A DNA stretch of 64,000 bases from an uncultured Gemmiger sp. (GTDB taxonomy: Bacteria; Bacillota; Clostridia; Oscillospirales; Ruminococcaceae). A program made the translations under genes and the position numbers. The notes under the pieces are model-generated. The model searched no databases and was not told where the DNA came from. It saw only the letters and a program-made list of their open reading frames with translations. Where the stretch lies: positions 1-64,000 of the forward strand of contig CALWNP010000007.1 in NCBI GenBank assembly GCA_944382835.1, given 5' to 3'. Of the stretch, positions 32,026-40,108 are shown piece by piece. The stretch's first letter is position 1. Every line of letters starts with the position of its first letter.

Positions 32026-33738
32026 TCACAGGACCACCCGCAGTGTGCTGCGGCCGATCTTGATCACATCATTGTTTTGCAGCCGGTGGGCATCCCCAAT
32101 CCGCTGGCCGTTGACCCGGACCACCTGGTCCCCCAGGGCCCGGACCAACAGGTTGTCCCCTTCCAGCCCAATCATACAGTGCTGGGGCGCCACCCGGCTG
32201 TCCTCCACACAGAGATCGCACAGACTGGGGTCGGAGCCGATCAGAATGCTGCTTTCCACCTGGGCAGACCAGCGGGTCTCGGCCACATCGCGCCGGGTGC
32301 GGACCAGAAGGGTCAGCCAGCGGCGGGGCAGCTGCCGGACACCGGCGGCGGTCTGCAGCAGATTTTCCGCTTCCGCCTGCTGTTCCCGCTGCTGGTCCCG
32401 GCGTTTCTGCCAGACCATCGCCCCAACCAAGCCGCCCAGTGCCAGAACCAGCACCAGCATCGGTGCCAGGAACCGGCCGAAATAGAAACCGCGGTCCCGG
32501 GGCCAGACCGCAATCTCGAAATCAAAGCTTTCCCGGGAATCGCTGATGTTGGCGGCGCTCAGCGAGGAGGCCACCCGCTTGAGCCCCACCGTATAGTCGC
32601 CGGCGTAGAGGGGCTCGGTGGTCAGGGTGACGCTGCGGCCGTCCGGGCTCAGCTCCACCGCCCGGATGGACGGGTGCCAGTTCCAGATGTCCTCGGTTTC
32701 CAGCCGGTAGCTGCGGGCGGTATTGCCCCCCGCAATGGCCTGATTGAACACCAGCCGCAGATGGGTGCGGTTGATCACCTGGACCTCCTCCACCGCCGGT
32801 TTGGTCAGCCGGTAGCCCATATAGACATTGGTGCCGCTCTTGATGGCACTGCCCATACTGGGCACCGAGACGGTCAGGGTTTCCAGCCGCTCCCCGTACC
32901 GGTCCGGGTCAATCACCGTCTTCAGCTCCAGCGCCTTGGCCAGATACTGCTGCATGGCCAGCATCTCGTCGGGGATTTCCTCCAGATCGCAGGTGTAGAG
33001 GGACGCATCCGACAGTTCCTCCAGGAAGGCAAACCGGTCTGCGTTCTGGCTGGCCACAAAGGTATAGACCGCCATATTCAGCTGGCTGGCGGCGTTGGTC
33101 ATCATGCCGCCCATCAAGGTCATATCCGACATCATCCGCACCACGTCGGTGCAGGCCACAATGACCTTGCGGGGGGCAATGCTTTGGTAATTGTCCCCGA
33201 TGTCCTGGTAGATGCGGGTGGCGGCATTGGCAAAGTTGCTCTTGCCCTCCTGGGATTCCACATTTGCCAGGGCAGACAAAGCGGCGGTGCGATTGGAGGT
33301 TGCCGAAAGGACACACTCCACCTCGCCCGCCGTCGTATAAAGGGCAATCTGATCCCGTTCTTGTTTTTCGGCGATCATCTGCCGGATTCCCAGCCGGAAC
33401 TGGCTGAGTGTCCGGGCATCCACCGTATTGTCCAGCACAAAGATGTAGCAGATGGGTTCATTGGACATCAAGATATTGCCGGGGGTGATCACTTCATCCC
33501 CCAGCGTCACTTCGATCCCCGCCGCCTGGACCGCCATGGGCGAGATGGGCTCGTCATTGCCGTCCAGGGCATAGAGAAAGACATCCATCTCCGGCACATT
33601 GACATAGACCTGTTCCACCGAAAAAGTTCCCACAGCCTCCGCCGCACGGGCGTACCGAGGCGCCCCGGTCAACGCCAGCAACAATGCCAGCAAAACCAGG
33701 GTGCGCAGCCATCCTGTACGGGTATGCTGTTGTTTCAC
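32026..33738 (-). CDS. Exported VWA-like protein with membrane anchor and cytosolic FHA domain
   Basis: A 570-residue protein. Signal peptide 1-33. A VWA-like domain spans about 96-275, but its metal site reads VLDNTVD rather than DxSxS, so MIDAS binding is doubtful. A beta-sandwich region (about 285-410) follows. One membrane helix (about 423-443) is followed by a basic stop-transfer. The FHA-like domain (about 490-565) has SRVAPQHC and VNGQ but IGSD in place of GR. The layout places VWA outside and FHA inside, able to link an external event to the cytosolic FHA/ABC machinery. The start is GTG at 33738, overlapping the upstream stop by GTGA. Confidence 0.82.
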   Translation of the reverse strand: MKQQHTRTGWLRTLVLLALLLALTGAPRYARAAEAVGTFSVEQVYVNVPEMDVFLYALDGNDEPISPMAVQAAGIEVTLGDEVITPGNILMSNEPICYIFVLDNTVDARTLSQFRLGIRQMIAEKQERDQIALYTTAGEVECVLSATSNRTAALSALANVESQEGKSNFANAATRIYQDIGDNYQSIAPRKVIVACTDVVRMMSDMTLMGGMMTNAASQLNMAVYTFVASQNADRFAFLEELSDASLYTCDLEEIPDEMLAMQQYLAKALELKTVIDPDRYGERLETLTVSVPSMGSAIKSGTNVYMGYRLTKPAVEEVQVINRTHLRLVFNQAIAGGNTARSYRLETEDIWNWHPSIRAVELSPDGRSVTLTTEPLYAGDYTVGLKRVASSLSAANISDSRESFDFEIAVWPRDRGFYFGRFLAPMLVLVLALGGLVGAMVWQKRRDQQREQQAEAENLLQTAAGVRQLPRRWLTLLVRTRRDVAETRWSAQVESSILIGSDPSLCDLCVEDSRVAPQHCMIGLEGDNLLVRALGDQVVRVNGQRIGDAHRLQNNDVIKIGRSTLRVVL

Positions 33739-35153
33739 TTCTGTGCTCCCTTGGCGGCACGCATCCGGCGCAGCGCGCGGACTGCGCGCAGAGCCTTCTG
33801 GCGGGCCAGTGTATTTTTCTTTTCCTTGGGCTGCTGCGGAGTTTCCTCCTCGGCGGGTTCCTCCCCGTCATCCTCTTCCTCCTCCGTGCCCAGTTCCGGC
33901 ATCACCGGTGCCCGGGGGGCGGCGGTGGGAGGCGTCTCGTCCAGGATGGGCTCATCCTCCTGATGTACAATGGGAGAGGAGAAGATAGCACCAGGCACCT
34001 CGGTGAGGGCCGGACCGGTCTGGCGGGCGGGATCCTCAAAGAAAGCCGGGGCCGGGCTGAACCGCGGCGGGGCCGGCTCATCCTCCAGCAGGGTAAAAGC
34101 CGGCTTGCGGGGCTGGGTACGGTTGCCGTCCTCAGGCAGCTCCACCAGAGGGGTGGTTTCCTCCACACCGGGTCCCTGCACCGCATCCTCGGGGGATTCC
34201 TGCTGTTCCTTCTGCTGCTCGGTGCGCAGCTGGGCCACCGTATCGGCCAGTGCTTCCTTGCTCAGGTCCAGCTCGGCCTCGGGGGCGGGGATCTCGGTCA
34301 GATCCTCCTTCAGCACCTCGGGGGTGGGCTGGGGCACCGGATTTTGCTCGGCTTTTTCCTCGTTTTCCTGTTTGACCCGCAGCAGTTCCTCGCCCATCCG
34401 CTGCAGGTAGGCCAGCAGGGTATCCCGGCGGCTTTCCAGCCCTTCCACCTCGCTGCGCAGGTTGTTCAGACGCAGCTGGTGGGCGTTCTGGATCTCATTG
34501 GCCTCGGCGGCTGCGGCATCCACCAGGTTCTGGGCCTGACGGCGGGCCTGCTCCCGGGCCACCTTGGCCACCGCGTCGGCCTCCAGCCGGCCATCCTCCC
34601 GGATTTTCTCCGCCTCTTCTTCCGCCTGGCGGGTGATGCGGTCTGCCTCATTCTTGGCATCCTGCAGCCGCTTCTGGCGGGAACTGTCCAGCGCCGCCTT
34701 CTCGGCATCCAGTTCCCTGCCCTTGACCCGCAGCGCCGCCTCGGCCTCCTCGGCCCGGTCTTTGAGCTGTTTGTTTTCCTTGTTCAGATCGCTGTTTTTC
34801 AGCCGCAGTACCGCAATCTGATCGTTGAGGGAGTGGTTGCGCTCCCGGAAAGAGGAAAGCTGGGTATCCAGATCCTCCATCTGGCGGGAATATCGCTCAC
34901 TGCTGCCGGCCAGGGTGGCGTTCTGCCCCGAGAGGCGCTTGTTCTGAGCGCTCAGCGACTGACAGTGCTGGTCCAACGCGGTGTTTTCCTGGGTCAGGCG
35001 GCGGACATCGGCCTCAGACTGGTTGAGCCGCTGCTCATATTCGGCACAAAGCGCCAGCATCGCCTGGCGCACATCGTCCGGCTCGTATCCGCCGAACCGC
35101 GCCTTGCGGATTCCGCTCTGTTCGATAAATTTGCTCACGTCAATCTTTGCCAC
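33735..35153 (-). CDS. DivIVA-like coiled-coil protein
   Basis: A 472-residue protein. The N-terminus (residues 1-45: FIEQSGIRKARFGGYEPDDVRQ in outline) resembles the DivIVA membrane-targeting and GYxxxxV motif. A long coiled coil spans about 40-275, with a Pro/Glu-rich disordered region (about 280-440) and a basic tail (RQKALRAVRALRR). DivIVA-type proteins mark curved membrane and poles and recruit envelope enzymes. A GTG start at 35153 is chosen because GGGGTG lies nine bases upstream and it gives the best N-terminus. It is first in the FHA operon and coupled to the VWA gene. Confidence 0.75.
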   Translation of the reverse strand: MAKIDVSKFIEQSGIRKARFGGYEPDDVRQAMLALCAEYEQRLNQSEADVRRLTQENTALDQHCQSLSAQNKRLSGQNATLAGSSERYSRQMEDLDTQLSSFRERNHSLNDQIAVLRLKNSDLNKENKQLKDRAEEAEAALRVKGRELDAEKAALDSSRQKRLQDAKNEADRITRQAEEEAEKIREDGRLEADAVAKVAREQARRQAQNLVDAAAAEANEIQNAHQLRLNNLRSEVEGLESRRDTLLAYLQRMGEELLRVKQENEEKAEQNPVPQPTPEVLKEDLTEIPAPEAELDLSKEALADTVAQLRTEQQKEQQESPEDAVQGPGVEETTPLVELPEDGNRTQPRKPAFTLLEDEPAPPRFSPAPAFFEDPARQTGPALTEVPGAIFSSPIVHQEDEPILDETPPTAAPRAPVMPELGTEEEEDDGEEPAEEETPQQPKEKKNTLARQKALRAVRALRRMRAAKGAQK

Positions 35154-35200
35154 GCTGCATGACACCCCGTTTTGTCTAAGAATAAGCAATATATATCATC

Positions 35201-35229
35201 ATTATAACAAAAGCCCCCCGCAAACGCAA
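35201..35229 (-). promoter_or_regulatory. Promoter of the DivIVA-like/FHA/ABC operon
   Basis: Leftward TTGCGT (35229-35224) and perfect TATAAT (35206-35201) with a 17-base spacer. The start of transcription should be near 35194, leaving a 40-base leader. Confidence 0.75.
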
Positions 35230-35302
35230 CACGGCTTTTGTCATCTTTGGCAGAATCCTTCCCCTGCTGCGCGGTTTTTGACGAAGAACAAAACATGGCA
35301 AA

Positions 35303-35332
35303 GGCCCCGCCGTTGTGAAAAAACGGCAGGGT
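35303..35332 (-). terminator. Weak terminator after the secreted-protein pair
   Basis: CCCCGCCGTT pairs with AACGGCAGGG with one mismatch around an A-rich loop, eight bases beyond the stop at 35340. The T-tract that follows is interrupted. Confidence 0.4.
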
Positions 35333-35339
35333 CTGGCCA

Positions 35340-36548
35340 TCAGGGATTCTGGAGCAGAACCCGGGCGGGATAGGACTGGCAGTGGCTTGCGGTTCCCCGC
35401 CCGGGTCCGGTTTTCGCCCCGGGATAGGCGGCGGATACGGTCACCACCACAGTGTAACAGGTGTCCCGGTCCACCATCTGCTGTGGGGCGGCAGGGGCCC
35501 ACTGCCCCTGGGAGATATCGGTTCCGTGGGGGACCCGGTAGCGGCAGAGGATCTGCCCCTCCTGTTCCACCGCATATTCCAGGTCCACCCAGGCGTTGTT
35601 CTGACCGTCCGGCCATACGGTCAGAGAATTGGTGGGGCGGATCATGTAGCCGAAGTTGACTGCCTGTCCGGACAGGACGGTCTGATCCGCCGGTTGATAC
35701 TGGTAACGGATGGGCAGGTCCACCGTGGCCTCCTCTGCCACGGCGCAGGGCTGCGCAGAATCGGCATCGGGATATACCCCGGCATTCTGACAAACCGGGA
35801 TGCCCTGCCCGCCGAAGGTAGCCTCATCGTCTGGCGCCAGCCCCGTCAGCTGCACCACCAGTTTGCTGCCTCTGGTCGTCCCGGTTCCCTCTTTGCGGGG
35901 TTGCTCGCAGACATACCGGTCGGTGTAGTCAAAGCCGGTCACGGCCAGGGCACGGGTTTTGGGATCCAGCCGGGCAGAAAGGCCGGGATCGCTGCATTTG
36001 GTCTGGGCCCAGCCGGAAGCGGTCTTCTCCACCCGCCATACCCGGACCTGGGCATCCTTCAGGGAAAATTCATCGGACAGGGTGGCGCGCAGCACGGCGC
36101 TTTCGTCCAGTTGCTGACCGGCCGCACAGCCGGTGCTCCACCCTTCCAGCGTGACGGTATAAGTATCGGTACGGGAATCATAATCGGTCTGCTGTGTCAG
36201 CATCACCTCCCCTTGCGGAAGGCTGGATTCCCCGGTCGCGGTGGTTTGGGGCGGCTGGACCCCCAGTGCCTCCATGGCCCGCTGCAGTCGGGTCTGGCTG
36301 GCGGTGTCCAGCATCTGCCAAAGTTCCTGCAATCGTTCCGGAGAAAGACAGTTCAGATAGGTATGAAGTTTGGCAGCATCCCGGGCCGCCAGCACCGAAT
36401 TGTAAAACGCCTGGGCTTCCGGCGCCCTGCTTGCTTGGGGTGCAGGCGTCGGGGTGAGTACCGCTTCCGCGGCACCGGCACGGGCCAGGGCAATGGCAAG
36501 AAGCAGCAAAACCAGAAAAACGGAAATCAGTCGGTTGGGTTTGGGCAT
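35340..36548 (-). CDS. Secreted protein of unknown function
   Basis: A 402-residue exported protein. Signal peptide 1-27 with an AGAAEA-type cleavage region, then a Pro/Thr/Ala linker. A short helical stretch (about 45-95: FYNSVLAARDAAKLHTYLNCLSP in outline) is followed by a beta-rich body with seven or more cysteines, suggesting disulfides outside the cell. No catalytic motif is visible. The ATG at 36548 is chosen over an adjacent TTG because AAAGGA is well spaced. It lies directly upstream of the FHA operon promoter, on the same strand and 21 bases after a second secreted protein, so a role with that system is possible. Confidence 0.7.
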   Translation of the reverse strand: MPKPNRLISVFLVLLLLAIALARAGAAEAVLTPTPAPQASRAPEAQAFYNSVLAARDAAKLHTYLNCLSPERLQELWQMLDTASQTRLQRAMEALGVQPPQTTATGESSLPQGEVMLTQQTDYDSRTDTYTVTLEGWSTGCAAGQQLDESAVLRATLSDEFSLKDAQVRVWRVEKTASGWAQTKCSDPGLSARLDPKTRALAVTGFDYTDRYVCEQPRKEGTGTTRGSKLVVQLTGLAPDDEATFGGQGIPVCQNAGVYPDADSAQPCAVAEEATVDLPIRYQYQPADQTVLSGQAVNFGYMIRPTNSLTVWPDGQNNAWVDLEYAVEQEGQILCRYRVPHGTDISQGQWAPAAPQQMVDRDTCYTVVVTVSAAYPGAKTGPGRGTASHCQSYPARVLLQNP

Positions 36549-36569
36549 CAAATCATCCTTTGTCTCTTT

Positions 36570-36914
36570 TCATCGTCCGGGCGGCGCACGGGTGGTCCGG
36601 CCCGCATCTGTCACCCGGGACCGGTTTGCTGTTTCATCGCCACCGGTCTGGGTTCGGTTGTCGGGCACAGACGCATCCTGCTGCTGGACAAGATTTTCAG
36701 AATCAGCTGCCATCAGTGCTATATCGGTGGTCTGGACCACGGTGGCCGACGATTCAATGACCGGCTGTGCTTCCACACCGAAGGCGGCGATGGCCGCGGT
36801 GTTGGCCAATACCCGGGCCACGCCCTGCAGCCAGGCATGGGCACCGGCTGCCAGGCAGACAGCAGCCAGGGCGGCACAAGCGGCGGTCAGAATCAGATTC
36901 ACACGGGTTTTCAT
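36570..36914 (-). CDS. Small secreted protein of unknown function
   Basis: A 114-residue protein with an N-terminal signal peptide or membrane anchor (residues 5-28, Ala/Leu-rich, ending AGAHA). The rest is short, polar and Gln/Thr/Asp-rich with no known motif. GGGAGG stands before the ATG. It forms a two-gene unit with the secreted protein at 35340 and has an unusually long upstream leader. Confidence 0.6.
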   Translation of the reverse strand: MKTRVNLILTAACAALAAVCLAAGAHAWLQGVARVLANTAAIAAFGVEAQPVIESSATVVQTTDIALMAADSENLVQQQDASVPDNRTQTGGDETANRSRVTDAGRTTRAPPGR

Positions 36915-37184
36915 GGCATTCCCTCCCTGTACCTTTTGCGGTCAGGCCTGCCCGGATGGGCATGGAACCGGGCGGAGAACGCGGCAGCACGGAAGGGTGC
37001 CCAAAGGCATGGCGTTCCCGTCTTTGCCATCTCCTGTATGCCGTCACAAAAAAATTGTGGTGTTTGCCCGGCCGCAGGGCACGGGGCGTTATGTAGGCAG
37101 AACAGACAGGCAAGGAACGGCGCGGCGCCGGTTGGTACTGCACGGTGCAAACCGTCCGGGGCTTGACCTTGTACCCCGATTATA
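36915..37184 (-). promoter_or_regulatory. Long leader and promoter upstream of the small secreted protein
   Basis: A leftward TATAAT (37184-37179) would start transcription near 37172, leaving a leader of about 257 bases before the ATG at 36914. The leader is GC-rich with several short inverted repeats (for example CGGTTTGCACCG) and a run of seven T's. I could not match it to a known riboswitch. The whole stretch 36915-37287 holds no convincing gene on either strand. Confidence 0.4.
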
Positions 37185-37287
37185 CAGAGTGCCCCGCGCA
37201 GATGTTGGGGGATGTTGTCGCCCCGGAAAAAGAATCCCTCGTCTTTTTTCGCCTTTTATCGCAGAAAAATATTTTTGAAAAAAATTG

Positions 37288-37316
37288 TTGACAAATAGGG
37301 CGGAACTGGCTATAAT
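37288..37316 (+). promoter_or_regulatory. Consensus promoter of tRNA-Asn
   Basis: Perfect TTGACA (37288-37293), a 17-base spacer and perfect TATAAT (37311-37316), ending 45 bases before the tRNA. It is the strongest promoter in the window. Confidence 0.92.
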
Positions 37317-37361
37317 GTAATAGCTGGCCGCGAGAACGGCAGATCACAAAAAACAAAATAT

Positions 37362-37438
37362 TGCCCCATAGCTCAGTTGGTTAGAGCACCTGACTGTTAA
37401 TCAGGGTGTCGTCCGTTCAAGTCGGACTGGGGCAGCCA
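37362..37438 (+). tRNA. tRNA-Asn (anticodon GTT)
   Basis: A 77-base cloverleaf with the CCA end encoded. The acceptor stem pairs TGCCCCA with TGGGGCA, the D-arm holds AGCTCAGTTGGTTAGAGC, the anticodon stem pairs CTGA with TCAG around CTGTTAA (anticodon GTT at 37396-37398), and the T-arm holds GTTCAAGTC. It is a single-gene unit with its own promoter and terminator. Confidence 0.97.
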
Positions 37439-37440
37439 AC

Positions 37441-37475
37441 AAGCGACGGAAGAACTTTCGTCGCTTTTCTTTTAT
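37441..37475 (+). terminator. Terminator of tRNA-Asn
   Basis: AAGCGACG (37441-37448) pairs with CGTCGCTT (37459-37466) and is followed by a T-rich tail. Confidence 0.8.
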
Positions 37476-37517
37476 TTTAGCTGGGCCATTTTTCCCCACT
37501 GACTTTTTCCGCAGACG

Positions 37518-37555
37518 AAAAACGGATGAGACCCTTTCGGATCTCATCCGTTTTT
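37518..37555 (-). terminator. Terminator downstream of the GH3 gene
   Basis: A 14-bp perfect stem (37518-37531 against 37542-37555, AAAAACGGATGAGA) is A/T-rich at both ends, so it is bidirectional. It lies 57 bases beyond the GH3 stop. Confidence 0.85.
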
Positions 37556-37611
37556 GTATCAGCTCACCTAAGGCGGCCTGTTCCGGTTCTATTGAAAGTG
37601 GTTTGGCCCTC

Positions 37612-40023
37612 TTACTTTTTGCCGAAGCGCAGCAGACGGGTGGCGTTGATCTCCAGCTGGGTGCGGGAGAGTTTTCCCGTCTTGAGTGCCTGCAGCACGT
37701 TGTTGTAGTCCGCCTTGCTGCCCGGCATGAAGAGGTCTCCGCCGGCGGCCGCCACCTCCCACGGCTGGGGGCCGGGATATTTGGCGTCTTTGGGGATCAT
37801 CCCGCCCCGGACCACCCAGTCGGTCATGACCAGGCCCCGGAAACCGAACTCACAGCGCAGGATGTCCTCGATCAGATCCCGCCGGGTGGAGGTGTGCTGC
37901 CCGTTGAGCAGGTTGTAGGAGGTCATCAGGGCTTTGGGGTCGGATTCCGCCACACAGATCTGGAACCCCCGCAGATAAATTTCCCGCATGGCCCGCTCCG
38001 ACACCTGGCTGTTGCTGGAGGTGCGGTTGAACTCCTGGTTGTTGGCGGCGAAATGTTTGATGGTCACTCCGCGGCCGGGATGCTGCTGCACCCCGCGGGT
38101 GACGGCGGCGGCAAACCGCCCGCTGATCAGCGGGTCCTCGGAGAAATATTCAAAGTTGCGCCCGCACAGAGGGCTGCGGTGGATATTGAGGGCCGGTGCC
38201 AGCCAGAGATCCACCCCGAAGATCTCCATTTCCCGTCCCACCACGTCGCCGCAGAGCTCGGCAATCTCGGTGTTCCAGCTCTGGGCCAGAGCGGTGCCGA
38301 TGGGCAGGGCGGTGCAGTACTGATAGCGCACATCCTCGGGGCGCCGGGGCTTTTTGATGAGGAAATGATCCATCAGGAATTTCAGGACCGGGGGCATGAA
38401 GGGCACCATGGACTGGGGGAAGGGTGCCTCCATGCTGTGCAGCCCCTTCTTGTCCCGGAAATACCGCTGATGAATCCGGATACCGGCGGGGCCGTCGGCC
38501 ATGACAATCGGAGGGAATCCCGTCACGCGGGCGGTCTCGCCAGCTGCGCCGCAGACACTGGTGGCGGCACTGCCCACCACAGTGGCCAGTCCGCCCCCTC
38601 CGAATGCGCCGTTGGAGAGCAGGGCCAGCTCTTCGTCCCTTAGTGCCTTGGCCTTGGGGTCGATGGGGTAGCTGGTCTGGTAGTCCACCGTCCGCAGAGA
38701 GAAGGCATCGGGGTCCACCTCCATTACCGGTACCCCCTCCGCCGTCACCGGCTTGCGGTCCGGCTTCCAGTCGGCAAAGGGCGGGGTTCCCAGCGCGTTG
38801 CGCACCTGACAGAGCAATACGGTCCGGGGCAGGCGCAGCACCGCCACTGGCCGGGTGTCCCGGCTGTGGCAGCCCACCTGCAGCAGATAATCCCCCGCCT
38901 CCAGCAGGTAGGCGGCCCGGGCGGGGTCGTAGGAGGCCAGCTCGGAGAGATCCAGCGGGATGGTCACCGTCTCGCTCTGCCCCGGCTGGAGCAGGGCAGT
39001 CTTGGCCCAGCCGGCCAGCTGATGGACCGGCTGATCCAGCACTCCTTCCGGCTTGGACAGGTACAGCTGAGCCACCTCCTTGCCCGGCCAGCGGCCGGTG
39101 TTGGTCAGGCGGGCCGTCACCGTGGCATGGGTTCCCTCCAGTTCAGCATGCAGCTGGTCCAGGGCAAAATCAGTGTATCCCAGACCAAACCCGAAGGGAA
39201 AGAGGACCTCCTGCCCCACCGTATCATAGTACCGGTAGCCCACATAGATGCCCTCCCGGTAGGGAGTGTCGTCATATCCGCCAAACTCCATCATGGGCAG
39301 CTGATCCTTCCAGGCGGTCCAGGTGTCGGTGAGCTTTCCGCTGGGCACCTGCCGGCCCAGGACCAGATCAGCCAGAGTGTTGCCGGTTTCCACCCCCAGC
39401 TGGGAGAGCAGCAGGATGTTGGAGACCTCTCCCAGAGGGCTCAGGTCCACCATGCCCCCCACGTTGAGAACCAGCAGAAACCGCTTGTAGCGGTGCTGCA
39501 GGGCCAGGATGTCCCGCTGTTCGGTGTCGGTGAGGAGGATGTCCCCCTTCACCGGCTTGCGGTCGGCGCCCTCCCCCGAAATGCGGGAGAGAACATAGAT
39601 GGCGGTCTCCCCTTCCCCATCCAGGGGCAGGGTATACTCCGGCTCGGGCACCGTTGCCCCCATGGCCAGCATCATCACATTGGTGTGCCGGGCCTTGGCT
39701 TCGGCCTTCAGCTGGCGGCGGAAGGCTGCCAGCGCCTGTTCCACCACCCTGTCGTATCCGTCCAGCCAGGCCTTGCTGGTCACGGTGAAACCCGCCTGTT
39801 CAAAGCCTTCCTCCACCGTGACAAAGTAGCGGGAGTTCACCTCCCCCGAGCCGGTGCCGCCCTTGATGGTATGCCGCACCCCGCTGCCGTACAGCGCAAT
39901 CTTGCCCGGTGCCTCGAGAGGGAAATCGCCGTTGCGGCGCAGCAGCACGGTACATTCCGCCAGGCAGGGGCGCAGCCGTTGGATCTGCTCCTCCTCCCGG
40001 CGTGTGATGGATGTCCGGTCCAT
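37612..40023 (-). CDS. Family 3 glycoside hydrolase (beta-glucosidase-like), circularly permuted
   Basis: An 803-residue cytosolic enzyme (no signal peptide). Domain order is reversed relative to classical GH3: the alpha/beta C-terminal-type domain comes first (about 10-270, LVLNVGGMVDLS, FPFGFGLGYTDF), then a fibronectin-III-like domain (about 290-400), then the TIM barrel (about 460-803). The barrel shows MADGPAGIRI, KHFAANNQE and GLVMTDWV with the nucleophile Asp735. Permuted GH3 enzymes are known in gut Firmicutes and usually cleave beta-glucosides. The start at 40023 has AAAGGAGG upstream. It lies just downstream of an AraC-type regulator. Confidence 0.9.
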   Translation of the reverse strand: MDRTSITRREEEQIQRLRPCLAECTVLLRRNGDFPLEAPGKIALYGSGVRHTIKGGTGSGEVNSRYFVTVEEGFEQAGFTVTSKAWLDGYDRVVEQALAAFRRQLKAEAKARHTNVMMLAMGATVPEPEYTLPLDGEGETAIYVLSRISGEGADRKPVKGDILLTDTEQRDILALQHRYKRFLLVLNVGGMVDLSPLGEVSNILLLSQLGVETGNTLADLVLGRQVPSGKLTDTWTAWKDQLPMMEFGGYDDTPYREGIYVGYRYYDTVGQEVLFPFGFGLGYTDFALDQLHAELEGTHATVTARLTNTGRWPGKEVAQLYLSKPEGVLDQPVHQLAGWAKTALLQPGQSETVTIPLDLSELASYDPARAAYLLEAGDYLLQVGCHSRDTRPVAVLRLPRTVLLCQVRNALGTPPFADWKPDRKPVTAEGVPVMEVDPDAFSLRTVDYQTSYPIDPKAKALRDEELALLSNGAFGGGGLATVVGSAATSVCGAAGETARVTGFPPIVMADGPAGIRIHQRYFRDKKGLHSMEAPFPQSMVPFMPPVLKFLMDHFLIKKPRRPEDVRYQYCTALPIGTALAQSWNTEIAELCGDVVGREMEIFGVDLWLAPALNIHRSPLCGRNFEYFSEDPLISGRFAAAVTRGVQQHPGRGVTIKHFAANNQEFNRTSSNSQVSERAMREIYLRGFQICVAESDPKALMTSYNLLNGQHTSTRRDLIEDILRCEFGFRGLVMTDWVVRGGMIPKDAKYPGPQPWEVAAAGGDLFMPGSKADYNNVLQALKTGKLSRTQLEINATRLLRFGKK

Positions 40024-40108
40024 ACTCCAAATGCCTCCTTTGAATATGGGGAGATTTTCCGGCTTGGTTGGCCGTTTTGGCTCCCCCTGTATTTCTTCGT
40101 TTCTGTGG

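Noticed and set aside
36915..37172. Possible c-di-GMP (GEMM) riboswitch, because the leader contains GGGCAAAC
   Set aside because: The essential ACGCAAAGCC and the following conserved blocks are absent, so the match is too short to support.
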